Shown: positions 1-9,990, numbered from the stretch's first letter. The stretch is 64,000 nt of DNA from Candidatus Onthovicinus excrementipullorum (GCA_018712345.1 DVHG01000001.1:1-64000); one strand, 5' to 3'. The notes: generated by a model not told the origin, from the letters alone. Program-made: numbers and translations.

Positions 1-3000
1 AACTTTCAGCAGCGGGTTGAACGGACGAAGTGCCGCAGACAGCGCGTTCACAAAGCTCGCCGCATCCGTTACGTTCCAGTTCAGGCTCTCGACTGTTACG
101 TCGTTCCAGCTCGCCTTCCCCGTCAGGGCTGCTGCTACCTCTGCGTAGTCGCTGCCAAGCGCCGTCGCCAGTCCGTTCGGTGTCACATCTACCGTCATCC
201 CGAGGTATCCGAAGATCTCCGTCAGGTTCACGCCCTCGATGTTCCCAAGGGCCGGATACAGCGCTCCCACAAGCGCGTTCACATTTGCGTTCGTGTACAC
301 ATTCGTCCCGATCAGCTCTTCCAGCGTCTGGCCATTCATCAGGTTCGCCAGCAGGTTCGCCACCAGGTTGTCGAGTGTCTCAATCGCTGCCTCGTAGTCC
401 CCAGCCGTCAGATTGCCGTAATCCGGCGTCGTCTGGGTGAATTTATCATACTGGTAGGTTGCGTAGGTGTATTCATTCTCCTTCATCAGAACGAGAAGCG
501 TTACAAGCGCATCTGCGATCTGGTTGGCATCACCCGTGAGGAGATTATTCACTGCCGTGTTCGCGATATCCTTAAGCATCTGATCTGCATCCGCGAGCAG
601 GCTGTTAATATAGTTTGTAATCGTGTCTTTATTGGCCTGAGCCGTCTCCATAATGTAGAGGAAGACCGCTTTAAGCACCTGGCCCTTGTTCGCCCTGTCA
701 TACTGGGCAACAGTAAAGTCACCCGTCACACCGACAGTAGACTGGCTTGTAAACTCCTCAAGCGTACCACAGGCGGCAAGCTGTGCGAGATCAATCTCGG
801 GCAGCGTAAGCTGCAACTCCGCCGGAAGGACATTCTTAAGGATCGGGTTGATGAGCGAAGCGAGGTCAATATTCTCGAGCATACCGAACAGGGAATCAAT
901 CCCCTCCACGCCGAGAAGGCTGCCAATGAGCTGACCCAGAAGCGCATCCACATCAATGAGCGGATCGACAAGATCGATCAGCTTCATAATCGGAGCAAGC
1001 AGGTTCTGGACAATGACGCTCAGGTTGCCGTTAGACAGGAAGTATGCGATGTTCGGGAGCATCGTGGCCAGTGAATCGACCGGGCTCTTGAGGACGTTCT
1101 CCAAGAGAGAGAGCACCGGATTGATGATCTCCGTCAAAAGGGCTGTGTCGTCAGCCTCAACTGCCGCGATATAGTCGGCCTCGGACTTGACATTCTGGCA
1201 TCCGAGTGCCTCAAGCAACGGGATCACCGCAGTATCGTAGCCATTGCCGCCCATGATGGTGATGATATCCGTTCCCTCAAGCGCAACGTTCAGATCCTCA
1301 CCGATGAGCAGGACCTTAAGTACTGCGTTGAACGGGCTGAGGATCGCCGCAAGGGCGCTTACAAATGCTTCACGATCGCCGTTCGTATTCCACTGTACAG
1401 CGGTCCAATCAATCTCAGCAAGAGAGGCCGCATTGGCGATCTGATCTGCACCCACATATGCTGCAAGTGCCGTGGACAGCGCCGCCGGAGTAACATCCAC
1501 GCCGACGAGATTCAAAATGGTATCAATCCCGCTGACACCGCCCAGAGCATTGTAGAGACCCTGCGCAACAGCAGTAAGATTCGCATCCGTGTAGAGCATG
1601 CCGGAGACCATGGTATTCAAATCGCCGCTGCCGACGACCTGATTCATGATCGCGTTGATCAGGTTATCAAAGACTGTGATGACTTCTTCATAATTTGCGA
1701 ACGTGACCTCACCGTCGTTGACATCGCTGACGCCGAGCTGATTATAGATCAGATCAAGCGTATCGGCCGGATCCTGCGGAGAGAGCAGTTCAAAGATGAT
1801 CTTGATGATCCGATCTGTGGACAGGTCCGTATTGGTCTCGGACAGATTCGCAAAGACCTGATTCAAAATATCCGTGACTGTCTCATCCTGAGTGCCGATG
1901 AGGCCCATGATCAGGGTCTTGACACTCGTGAGATTGCTGTCGATCCGGACGGTGTCAATCAGCCAGCGCAGCAGGGTGACGAACGATTCCGCCGGATTCC
2001 CCGCCAGGCTGCCAAGACCGCTGCCGAGATCCGTGTAGGACTCACTTGCGGCGGCGAGCTTGGTCCAATCGATATCCTTGAGCGTCAGGCTGAACGGCTG
2101 GCCGTTGATAACAAGCAGACCGCCTGCAAGCGCACTCTTGAGGATCGTCACAACGGAGCCCTCAAGGTCACCGAAATCAAGAGCAGTAAGGTTGAGCTTT
2201 GTAAGATCAAGGGAGAAGCCCTCGCTGATCTCCACGGAATCCGGGAGCTGGATGAGGCCGGGCTGGCCGTCCGCTCCGAGGACGAAGCCCATCACCCAGT
2301 TGAGTGCCTGCTCAGCCGACACCGTATCCGCCGTTGCGCTGTTCGTCATGACGAGCGAGAGCAGCGGGGTGACAATGTTGGTAACCGGCTTGAGGAAGCC
2401 CATGAGCGCCTTGGTCAAGCCGCCGTTCGCCAGGAAGTTTGCAAAGTTCGGCAGCATGTCAAGCACGACTGTCAGCGGATCCGCAGTGAGGGAGGCCAGC
2501 TTATTGAGCACCGGCTCCACGATGGCGGAAATCAGGTTGCTCTCATCCTGCTCCACCGCTGTTTTATACTCATCCGGCGTCATGGCATCACAGCCAAGCG
2601 CCACGAGCAGCGGATAGATGCCGTTGGCATAGCCGTTGGCACCATGGATGGTCGTGATACCGAGCAAATCAATGCCTTCCGCACCGCCCGGGCCGCCGAG
2701 CAGCAGCGCCTTGAGCAGCGGGTTAAAGGGCTTGAGCGCCGTGCTGACTGCGTCCATAAACGCATCAGCCTTAGCAGTTGTGCTGCCGGTGGCGGAATTG
2801 ATCCCCCAGTCTGCACCGGTGAGATCAACCTGCGACCAGTCGGCGGCGTTATTGATAACCGCCGCAATCTCAGGATAATTGTCTGCCAGCGCCGCGACGA
2901 CGTTGTCCTTCGAGACATTGAAGCCCATTGCCAGGAATATAAGCGGAATAGTGCTATTGGACCCAAGGGCGCCGTACAGCGTAGTGACAAGCTGGCTGAC

Positions 3001-3951
3001 CATTTCATCGGTATAGACGCTGTCCAGGAATGCGGCCACATCGCCGCCCGTCACATCGCCCAGAACGTACTGCAGCAGCGCGCTAAGCTGAGCGATCACC
3101 TGATCGGTCTGATCCTGATTCAGGCCATCGGTGCCCCAATCAAAGACACCGGCCAGATTCTGGTACTGACTCCAGTCGACATCCGAATTCTCCGGATTCT
3201 TAATAACCTCAAAAAGCTTGCTAATAATAGTATCCGCATCTTTGGCAAAGAGATTGGAAAGCATGTTATGGACGGCAGAGCCCTCCTCCATGCCGGTCAT
3301 GTGGATGAGCAGGTCCTGATTCGCCTTGACGGTATTCACCAGATAGCGCAGCAGGAAAGCACCGACTTTGGGTGTATCAGCAGTAATGGACATGCGGATT
3401 CCAACAACCGCACCCTGCTTCTTATCCGGATCCGGAACATTCTTATTCTGCGTAGCCAGGCCGGAGAGCGTATACCAGTCAATGGGCTGATAAGTAAAGC
3501 TCACCTGCTTTGCGGGGATCTCTATGCCACCGATTTCGGAAGCCGCAGCCGCCGTAATAGTACCCAACAGCGTGCCGAGCAGATCCTCGATCAAAGCGTT
3601 CAGATTGGACAGATCAAGCATGCTGTTCACGTCCAGACTGCCGCCGATAATTCCGCCGACAATACCGGTGTGCGTGATGGGATAGATCAGCTCATTGAGT
3701 CCCTTCTGAAGTATATTGTTGTTTGCCATGTATCCGATCAGCGGGAGAAGATTTGTCAGTTCCGTGACTGGATTTTCCAGAATTGCCTCCACGCGGTCCA
3801 GGATCGGATTCAGGATATGAGTAATTACGGAAACTGCCGCCTGATTGCCACCTGTTGAAGCGATGGAGTTCATGTAGTCCGCGGTCGGGATATCCTCGCA
3901 GCCAAGATGCTGCATCAGCGGACGGATCACGTTATCATACCCGTTGCCCGC
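1..3951 (-). repeat. Tandem ~440-residue protein repeats within the giant gene
   Basis: Three units can be seen, read on the minus strand and starting at the NGYD/NGYA block: about 3951-2641, 2640-1249 and 1248 to the edge. Unit lengths are about 435-465 codons. Each unit carries in order NGY(D/A)..(R/Y/I)PL(L/M)..LGC, a Leu/Ile/Asn-rich helical middle, a (V/L)YT(D/N)..(V/L)..LY.ALG block, and a (S/A)FV.AL...L.PFN..LK block. A half unit with the last two blocks precedes them at about 4400-3960. The copies are diverged at DNA level, so the repeat is old. Unit borders are approximate. Confidence 0.75.
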
Positions 3952-6900
3952 GTTAAAGAACGTCAGAGCGCCGGAGTACATGGCGTAATCGAGCAAAATA
4001 GTCTTCAGTGCCGGGAAGAGGTTAATGAGCGAGACACCGAGGGCCGTGACAAATGCATTGCGGTCACCATTGATCCCCCACTTGACGTTATCCCAGTTAA
4101 CCTGATTCCAGTCCAAGTTTGCCCTGCGCATCTCCGCTTCCACCTCAGGGTAAGCGTGACCGCTGGCTGTGGAGGTCTGATCGGCAAGATCAATGGGATC
4201 CAGATGGATATCTAGGAAGTTCTGAAGTCCCTGGAAGCTTCTTTCTCTGCCATTAACCAGGAGCAAAGCATTAATAACAGTACTGTTCTGATTGTAAGCG
4301 TCCAGTATTGCATCATGAAGCATCGGGTAAATCGTCTGCAGCAGGGTGTTCAGGATTGTATCCGTATACAGCTGCTCCCCGATCATATCCAGCAGATACT
4401 CTTTGAGCGTCTGGCCGCCGAGCAGCTCCTTAATGAAGTCCTCTTTGAGAAGATTATCAAGATTGCTCAGGAGATTCGTGATGTCAGACTCGGTCACACC
4501 AGCCGGAAGGCTGTAGGAAATATTGGGGATATCCGCCCACGGTTTGGTCGGGTACTGCGCAGAGGTATCAAACCCCGTCACAGCATTAATGGCATCCTGC
4601 AGCGTCTTGACACGCCCGCCGGTGAGATCGCCCCACGTATTGCTTGCAGAATCATAGTTCTTTGTGACTTCAGCCTTGACCTCTTCCAGATTTTTCTGGT
4701 CATTGGTCAGGGCATTCCAAGCATTGAGCACCTTGGTGACGGCGTCCTGCGCCTGCGTCACATTGGATTTATCAATCGTCACCTTCAGAGAAGTTCCGTT
4801 GAAAAACTGGTCTGCCATGGAGGCAACGGCCTCACGGAACTTGGTCAGATTATCCTCCGTGAGGAAGGCGTTGAGCGCGTTGATCATGGCCTGCAGCTTC
4901 GCATAGGCCTCCACAACATCCGCCGCAGACTTATTGCTGACCGACTCATAGAGTGAAGCCAGTGCGGAGAACTCATCAATAGCTGCATTCACGCCCTCGC
5001 GGACAAATACATACTTGCCCTGTGCATCATTCCAGTATGTATTATGCGCGGCATTCACACCATCGACAAAGAGCTGCGCGATGGCAAGATCAATATTGGT
5101 TGCAGTCTGAAGCTCACGCTCCTGCCGCTCGGTATCATTGCCAAGGAGACGGTCCTTGATATCGGAGGCCGTGTTATAGTTGGCAAGCGCCTCTTTGACT
5201 GACTGCATGGAATCACGCAGCGCAATCACCCTGTCACTTCCATAAGCGACAAGTTCCTCCACCGTGGGAGCCTGAGCTCCGGCCGCACCGAAGAGGGCAG
5301 CATAGTCACCAAACGCCTTGGACGCAGCCGTATCGGTCATGGCCTGTTCGGTCATGACGGGGTTCGCCACATCCGTAAAGGTATAGGTATACTGTGTATA
5401 CGGCAGGGACTGCGGGATCTGATCGACGGAAGCGATATCCTTCAGATACTCCGGCGTCAGCGTAAAGGTGCCGGAACCGATGTAGCGAAGGGCATCGGCG
5501 ATCTTGACATTCTGACCTGTGATTGCCTGAACATCCTGTGTGATTTGTGCATTGACTGCAGATACATTACCGTAGGTGGCAGGATCCATCGTATAGCAGT
5601 AGCCGGCAACCTCCAGATACTTATCCGCTGCAGCCTTGATATCCCCGGCGGCATTGTCGCGTGCCGCGCTGCCCGTGAGCGCCTGAACGGCGTCCTTCTG
5701 GACGAGCTCGGCCAGCTCCTGAATCGCCGCGTTGTAATCAAGCCGTGCAAAGTTCTTAACAGCCTCATCATACTTGGCGCGGATCTCATCATAGTGCGTT
5801 TTAGCAGTGATGACATCCGGATCCTGCTTCTGCTCCTCAGTGAGGTTGTTATAGATCTTCTCCGTGCTGAAGATATCGTCCGCCATGGCGGCAATATCCT
5901 CGCGGGTCAGTTCTTTATCATTATAAGTATTATACAGCTTCTCCGCAGTGGTCTTAAAGATCTCCGCCATCCATGCACTGAGATCATTGAACACAGCCAT
6001 ATAGTCCTCACCGAGGATATTTTCACACTGTGCCTGCGTATAGCTCTCGATCTTCTTGTTTGCCTCCAGTGCCTGGGCATAGAGCTCCGCCAGCTGGGTG
6101 GCGTCCATCTTACGGAAATCGCCTATATTGTCATAGAAGTTCTGGAAGGCGGTAAAGTTCGCCTTCGCGGTGGTGTCAGTATTCTCTGTGACGGAGACAT
6201 TGACCGTCGGAGCCGCCGCGTAAGTAAAGACTGTGACCTTGTAAGTAAAGGACTCCGGAATCTCCTCGACGGAGTGCCAGTCATGGAGCAGCGGGTTCTG
6301 CGTCACAGTGAAGTTACCCTGCTGCGCATTCGCGCTGATCCAGTCGACAATCGCACCAGCATTGTACTTGGTATAATTGTCAGTGCCCATTCCGCCATCC
6401 GCAGGATTATCTTTATTCAGGCTTCCCTTGACGGAGGACGCAATCGTGCTCCAATTTTTATAGCCACCAAACAGCTGAAGGCTGTTCACAGCATCCACAT
6501 AGTACTGAGCCGCCTGGGCGACGACACCCGCCAGATTATCATCGACGGAAGCGCCATTGATCACCTGAACCAGATTATTATTGATAATAGACTGCCCCAA
6601 ATTATAGACGGCAGTATTATAGGGCACCCACGCAGAACTGCTAAGATCAGATGTCAGGCGGTCATACCAGCCCTTTGCCGTAGAAAGCTGCGTGGCCTGA
6701 GTACCGGAAAGCTTCCCATTCAGCCCATTATAATATGTCAAGAAATTATCCAGCACCGACTGAACACGCTGACGCTCCGTGATATCCATGCTCGCCATGG
6801 AGTTCACATCAGGATACTGCGTGTTCGCCGCGCTGATGGGCTCGATGACATACTTGGAGAAAAATTCCGCATTGCTCTGATCAATCAGAGCCTTTGCCTT

Positions 6901-7911
6901 GTCAAAGCCGCCCTCGCCAAAGAAGTGGGTGAGGACCTCATCCGCGTAATTTCCATTTGCTACCGTATTATAAACGCTGGAGCCGTTGAGGAAGATCGCC
7001 AGCCGCTGCGCCGGGGTCAGATCCTCATAATTCTTGGAGAGGACATCTGCCGTAAACACATTGGCAAAAGCCTGAAGCTGCGTAGCGGAAGTGGTGTCGA
7101 CATAGTTGCTAAACTGACCATTGCTCCACTGGCCTGCCCAAGTCATGGACATACCTGTAGTCTGATTATTTGTACCAACCCATGCAGTATCTTCTATTTT
7201 CAGCCAGAACTCCATCATGGTCGGTATTGAAGCCGGAATTTCGGATACCGTATCATAATACATGAGGTATTCCTTGCCGCTCTGAGCAGGAGCCGTATTC
7301 TCATCCGTACCCATCAAAAAGACGTGAGTCATAAACTCTCTGCCATCGCTGAATCCGGAGCCCCAGCCAGCACCGACAAAATCCAAAAGCATCTTATAAA
7401 TTTCATCGTAGGTAACCTTGGCAATTCCACTTTCATTTTTCCCGACAAGGTTAGGAATCTGGGCGCGGCCTCCGTCCAAATGGTCTTTCGCAATTTTGGC
7501 AGGGTCACCTGTTGGAAGACTATATTGCAGGGCCAAGCCGCCATACGACTGTACGGCATCCGTGAACAGACGATCCTGAGTATCCCGAATATAGAGATAG
7601 TACAAATTACCCTGAGTAGAGGTGGCATAAATTGTCTGTCCAATCTCATTCCGGGCAGTAGTACTATGGGTTCCGTTCAGGATATCTATATTATCGATGA
7701 ACCCCCCATCTTTAATCGCCGTGATAACATCCGCGACGTGCTGCGCACTCTGCTCCCCAAATGATGAGGGATCGTACGCCAGCGTGCTGGCCGCCCGCGC
7801 TTCACGCACCTCGACCGCGAGCACGGACAGCCCCGCCGTCATGGAGGTGATCATGAGCGCCAACGCGAGCACCAGACTGAGCGCGCGCTTGGTCAATCGC
7901 TTCTTTCTCAT
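1..7911 (-). CDS. Giant secreted repeat protein, partial (C terminus outside window)
   Basis: The frame is open for 2637 codons from an ATG at 7911, with AAAGGTGG about 9 nt upstream, to the window edge; I checked the frame at the start, near 6000, near 3900 and at 1-60. Residues 1-40 form a signal peptide: MRKKRLTKR, a hydrophobic stretch and an AxA-type end. The following ~1150 residues look globular then helical, with many Asn/Gln/Ala and FIVAR-like stretches such as LYNTYNDKELT. The remainder consists of roughly 440-residue tandem repeats, each with a NGYD-x4-PLL-x2-LGC block and a PFNPLLK block. I recognise no enzyme motif. An adhesin, stalk or cell-wall protein is an inference. Any anchor (LPXTG, SLH, dockerin) would lie beyond the window. 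It is preceded by an AT-rich leader with an inverted repeat. Confidence 0.9.
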   Translation of the reverse strand, partial: MRKKRLTKRALSLVLALALMITSMTAGLSVLAVEVREARAASTLAYDPSSFGEQSAQHVADVITAIKDGGFIDNIDILNGTHSTTARNEIGQTIYATSTQGNLYYLYIRDTQDRLFTDAVQSYGGLALQYSLPTGDPAKIAKDHLDGGRAQIPNLVGKNESGIAKVTYDEIYKMLLDFVGAGWGSGFSDGREFMTHVFLMGTDENTAPAQSGKEYLMYYDTVSEIPASIPTMMEFWLKIEDTAWVGTNNQTTGMSMTWAGQWSNGQFSNYVDTTSATQLQAFANVFTADVLSKNYEDLTPAQRLAIFLNGSSVYNTVANGNYADEVLTHFFGEGGFDKAKALIDQSNAEFFSKYVIEPISAANTQYPDVNSMASMDITERQRVQSVLDNFLTYYNGLNGKLSGTQATQLSTAKGWYDRLTSDLSSSAWVPYNTAVYNLGQSIINNNLVQVINGASVDDNLAGVVAQAAQYYVDAVNSLQLFGGYKNWSTIASSVKGSLNKDNPADGGMGTDNYTKYNAGAIVDWISANAQQGNFTVTQNPLLHDWHSVEEIPESFTYKVTVFTYAAAPTVNVSVTENTDTTAKANFTAFQNFYDNIGDFRKMDATQLAELYAQALEANKKIESYTQAQCENILGEDYMAVFNDLSAWMAEIFKTTAEKLYNTYNDKELTREDIAAMADDIFSTEKIYNNLTEEQKQDPDVITAKTHYDEIRAKYDEAVKNFARLDYNAAIQELAELVQKDAVQALTGSAARDNAAGDIKAAADKYLEVAGYCYTMDPATYGNVSAVNAQITQDVQAITGQNVKIADALRYIGSGTFTLTPEYLKDIASVDQIPQSLPYTQYTYTFTDVANPVMTEQAMTDTAASKAFGDYAALFGAAGAQAPTVEELVAYGSDRVIALRDSMQSVKEALANYNTASDIKDRLLGNDTERQERELQTATNIDLAIAQLFVDGVNAAHNTYWNDAQGKYVFVREGVNAAIDEFSALASLYESVSNKSAADVVEAYAKLQAMINALNAFLTEDNLTKFREAVASMADQFFNGTSLKVTIDKSNVTQAQDAVTKVLNAWNALTNDQKNLEEVKAEVTKNYDSASNTWGDLTGGRVKTLQDAINAVTGFDTSAQYPTKPWADIPNISYSLPAGVTESDITNLLSNLDNLLKEDFIKELLGGQTLKEYLLDMIGEQLYTDTILNTLLQTIYPMLHDAILDAYNQNSTVINALLLVNGRERSFQGLQNFLDIHLDPIDLADQTSTASGHAYPEVEAEMRRANLDWNQVNWDNVKWGINGDRNAFVTALGVSLINLFPALKTILLDYAMYSGALTFFNAGNGYDNVIRPLMQHLGCEDIPTADYMNSIASTGGNQAAVSVITHILNPILDRVEAILENPVTELTNLLPLIGYMANNNILQKGLNELIYPITHTGIVGGIIGGSLDVNSMLDLSNLNALIEDLLGTLLGTITAAAASEIGGIEIPAKQVSFTYQPIDWYTLSGLATQNKNVPDPDKKQGAVVGIRMSITADTPKVGAFLLRYLVNTVKANQDLLIHMTGMEEGSAVHNMLSNLFAKDADTIISKLFEVIKNPENSDVDWSQYQNLAGVFDWGTDGLNQDQTDQVIAQLSALLQYVLGDVTGGDVAAFLDSVYTDEMVSQLVTTLYGALGSNSTIPLIFLAMGFNVSKDNVVAALADNYPEIAAVINNAADWSQVDLTGADWGINSATGSTTAKADAFMDAVSTALKPFNPLLKALLLGGPGGAEGIDLLGITTIHGANGYANGIYPLLVALGCDAMTPDEYKTAVEQDESNLISAIVEPVLNKLASLTADPLTVVLDMLPNFANFLANGGLTKALMGFLKPVTNIVTPLLSLVMTNSATADTVSAEQALNWVMGFVLGADGQPGLIQLPDSVEISEGFSLDLTKLNLTALDFGDLEGSVVTILKSALAGGLLVINGQPFSLTLKDIDWTKLAAASESYTDLGSGLGSLAGNPAESFVTLLRWLIDTVRIDSNLTSVKTLIMGLIGTQDETVTDILNQVFANLSETNTDLSTDRIIKIIFELLSPQDPADTLDLIYNQLGVSDVNDGEVTFANYEEVITVFDNLINAIMNQVVGSGDLNTMVSGMLYTDANLTAVAQGLYNALGGVSGIDTILNLVGVDVTPAALSTALAAYVGADQIANAASLAEIDWTAVQWNTNGDREAFVSALAAILSPFNAVLKVLLIGEDLNVALEGTDIITIMGGNGYDTAVIPLLEALGCQNVKSEADYIAAVEADDTALLTEIINPVLSLLENVLKSPVDSLATMLPNIAYFLSNGNLSVIVQNLLAPIMKLIDLVDPLIDVDALLGQLIGSLLGVEGIDSLFGMLENIDLASLINPILKNVLPAELQLTLPEIDLAQLAACGTLEEFTSQSTVGVTGDFTVAQYDRANKGQVLKAVFLYIMETAQANKDTITNYINSLLADADQMLKDIANTAVNNLLTGDANQIADALVTLLVLMKENEYTYATYQYDKFTQTTPDYGNLTAGDYEAAIETLDNLVANLLANLMNGQTLEELIGTNVYTNANVNALVGALYPALGNIEGVNLTEIFGYLGMTVDVTPNGLATALGSDYAEVAAALTGKASWNDVTVESLNWNVTDAASFVNALSAALRPFNPLLKV

Positions 7912-8427
7912 GTACAAATCCACCTTTCCAAATATCAATCAATCTTCTCGGTTGTGATTCCAGCATTTCATGGAATCTCTATGATTCTGTTTACAAAACG
8001 TCCGTATTTTTGTAAACTTTATTTATACAAGGTTATCATATCATTAAATCGCAGAATAATCAATCAATAAAACTCAATTCCTTTGTGTTTTTTTAATCAA
8101 AATCTTCTAAATTTGTATAATATCTTTCTTTCATTTGATGTTTTGTATATTATTTTGAGTATATTGAAAAATTAAAACTTTTAAATATTAACTACATTAT
8201 ACAGGAATTCCACTCAATAAATTCCCTGGAAATTTATTTCCAACAAACCTATTATCGAATATTCTTGGCAATGAAATGTATTTTAGATTTCCAGTAAAAT
8301 AAATTGTTATAAAGCAAATTTCTAAAATTTCATCAGCAACTCCTCCCCGTTTGGCCGCGGTTAGCCCTATTTCATGATAATTGAAAGCATCTGTTCCGCC
8401 CTCCCCCGGGCGCTCTTTACCCAGCAA
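7912..8427. other. AT-rich intergenic region upstream of the giant gene
   Basis: About 515 bases with no convincing gene, markedly richer in A/T than the flanking genes. It holds the giant gene's ribosome site, an inverted repeat at 7989-8017 and a TATAAA-like -10 on the minus strand near 8021-8027. On the minus strand near 8330-8345, GGGGAGGAG is followed six bases later by ATG AAA TTT TAG. An overlapping frame continues for about 45 codons to 8197 without its own start. This may be the decayed start of a small gene. Confidence 0.6.
7989..8017. promoter_or_regulatory. Inverted repeat upstream of giant gene (possible operator)
   Basis: GTTTACAAAA at 7989-7998 and TTTTGTAAAC at 8008-8017 are perfect 10-base arms around a 9-base spacer. 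The repeat lies 78-106 bases upstream of the giant gene's ATG. Read on the minus strand it follows a TATAAA-like -10 by a few bases, so it would cover the transcription start or the first leader bases. It could be a repressor site or a leader hairpin. I do not recognise the binding factor. Confidence 0.45.
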
Positions 8428-8454
8428 AAAAGGACCGGAAAAACCGGTCCTTTT
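8428..8454 (-). terminator. Rho-independent terminator after the ECF transporter gene
   Basis: The arms AAAAGGACCGG and CCGGTCCTTTT form an 11-bp stem. On the minus strand the stem ends in a run of six T. It begins 20 bases after the ECF gene's stop. Confidence 0.85.
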
Positions 8455-8473
8455 GGGGTTGAATGATTCTTTT

Positions 8474-9133
8474 TTACCGTGGGCCAGCGGAACGGCGCAG
8501 CAGACGGAACAGCGCATAGCTGACCGGAACTGTCACCAGCACGCAGACAACAGCCTCCAGCGACGCATTGGCGGCAAAAGCCAGCATAATATAATCAAGC
8601 AGCCCGCCAAAGCTGATCATATTGATCCCCAGCTGCTCCCCAAACTGTGTACCATACAGCAGATAGATCATACTGAGAACGAACACCGTATTGGCCACGG
8701 AGCCTACGGCTGCCCCGACACCGGCGGAGATTCCCTGCGCGGCTTTCCCGGGGCGTTCCGTCCGGCGAATCCGTTTGCAGAGCGCCATCATGCCGCGGAA
8801 TGCCAGCCCGGCAAGCAAACCGGCCAGGATACGCGGGAAAAGTGAGACAAGCGGATTCCAGAAAATGGCCGCATCCAGTGGTGAAGGCGGTGCGACGAGC
8901 GCCTTGACAATGCAGGAGACGCCCCATACCGTACCTAAAATGGCGCCGGCGGACGGCCCCAGAACGATGGCGCCGATCATGACCGGGATGTGGATGAGCG
9001 TGATACTCAGCCCCGGTCCGTAGCTGATGTATCCGATGTACGGTACAAACGTCATCATGATCACGATGGCGGAAAGCACCGCGAGTTGGGCCATGCGCAG
9101 CGTGCGTTCGTGCGCGGTCCGTTTTTTTGCCAT
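8474..9133 (-). CDS. panT: ECF transporter S component, probably for pantothenate
   Basis: A 219-residue hydrophobic protein with five or six membrane segments and a basic N terminus. It has the features of ECF-type S components: a conserved N-terminal helix (LAVLSAIVIMMTFVPYIGY), HIPVMIGAIVLGP, and a G-rich third helix. S components bind a vitamin and dock on a shared EcfA/A'/T energising module, which is not in this window. The pantothenate kinase gene coaX lies directly upstream on the same strand (89-base gap), so pantothenate is the likely substrate; that part rests on context. Start ATG at 9133 with AGGAGG spaced 8 bases. A terminator follows. Confidence 0.8.
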   Translation of the reverse strand: MAKKRTAHERTLRMAQLAVLSAIVIMMTFVPYIGYISYGPGLSITLIHIPVMIGAIVLGPSAGAILGTVWGVSCIVKALVAPPSPLDAAIFWNPLVSLFPRILAGLLAGLAFRGMMALCKRIRRTERPGKAAQGISAGVGAAVGSVANTVFVLSMIYLLYGTQFGEQLGINMISFGGLLDYIMLAFAANASLEAVVCVLVTVPVSYALFRLLRRSAGPR

Positions 9134-9222
9134 ATTGCATTCCTCCTGCTGCCGCTAAGTCCCTTACCTGCCGGTATGTACAAATGCGGCGCAAATTTAT
9201 TCACAAAGCGGATTCCTCCGCT

Positions 9223-9990
9223 TTAGTGGCTGTTTTTCAGATAGATCGCCCGCAGTCCGTCGAGTAGAAGCGTATCATCCAAAACGATATCATGCTGACA
9301 ACACGGGATGATGCTGCCCGCGTAACCACCCGTAGCCACAATGGCGGCAATCGGATCCCGGCTCTCCTGCTCAATGTGGTCGATCAGGCCGTCAAGCATC
9401 CCCGCCGTGCCGAAGACAACACCGGAGCGGATGCAGTCCTCCGAATTGGTCCCAATAACGTGGCGGGGCATCGCCAGGGAGACATTCGGGAGGAGGGACC
9501 CGTTATTGACCAGCGCGTTGAGAGAGATCCCCACGCCGGGGCTGATCGTACAGCCGCAGTAGGTTCCGGTCCGGTCAATCAGGCTGATTTTACTGGCCGT
9601 GCCCAGATCAACTACCAGACACGGAAGCGGATATTTTTGAATCGCACCCACGGCTCCGGCGACAAGGTCCGCTCCCAGCTGGCCCGGGATATCCGTGCGG
9701 ATGTTCAGCCCCGTCTTCAGCCCCGGCCCAACCACCAGTGGGCGGCTGCCGGTCAGGCTCCGGAGCGCAGTTGTGACCGCCTGCGTAAGATCGGGGACAA
9801 CACTGCTGACAATCGCCGCGCCCGCCTGCGCACATGCGCCATTAAAAGAAAGAATACTCCCGATCTCCACAGTGTACTGATCGGCTGTACGGGACCGGTC
9901 AGACGCCAGACGGGAGACGAAGCGCAGCTCCTCCCCCTCATAGACGCCGAGGGTAATATTGGTATTCCCAATATCAACGGCAATTAACAT
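9223..9990 (-). CDS. coaX: Type III pantothenate kinase
   Basis: The 255-residue product catalyses the first step of coenzyme A synthesis, ATP-dependent phosphorylation of pantothenate. The N-terminal phosphate loop DIGNTNITLG, the DLGTASK motif, PGVGISLNAL and the GTNSEDCIRSG block are all as expected for the ASKHA-fold CoaX family, and the length is normal. The start is ATG at 9990, placed by AGGAGGT eight bases upstream; an ATT/ATG seven codons earlier lacks a site. It is followed by the ECF S component, forming an uptake-and-trapping pair. Confidence 0.93.
   Translation of the reverse strand: MLIAVDIGNTNITLGVYEGEELRFVSRLASDRSRTADQYTVEIGSILSFNGACAQAGAAIVSSVVPDLTQAVTTALRSLTGSRPLVVGPGLKTGLNIRTDIPGQLGADLVAGAVGAIQKYPLPCLVVDLGTASKISLIDRTGTYCGCTISPGVGISLNALVNNGSLLPNVSLAMPRHVIGTNSEDCIRSGVVFGTAGMLDGLIDHIEQESRDPIAAIVATGGYAGSIIPCCQHDIVLDDTLLLDGLRAIYLKNSH

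Noticed and set aside
5545-7230. Long plus-strand open frame (561 codons) and similar ones opposite the giant gene
   Set aside because: It is antisense to a continuous minus-strand frame with a signal peptide and repeats; it has no ribosome site and a composition typical of a mirror frame.
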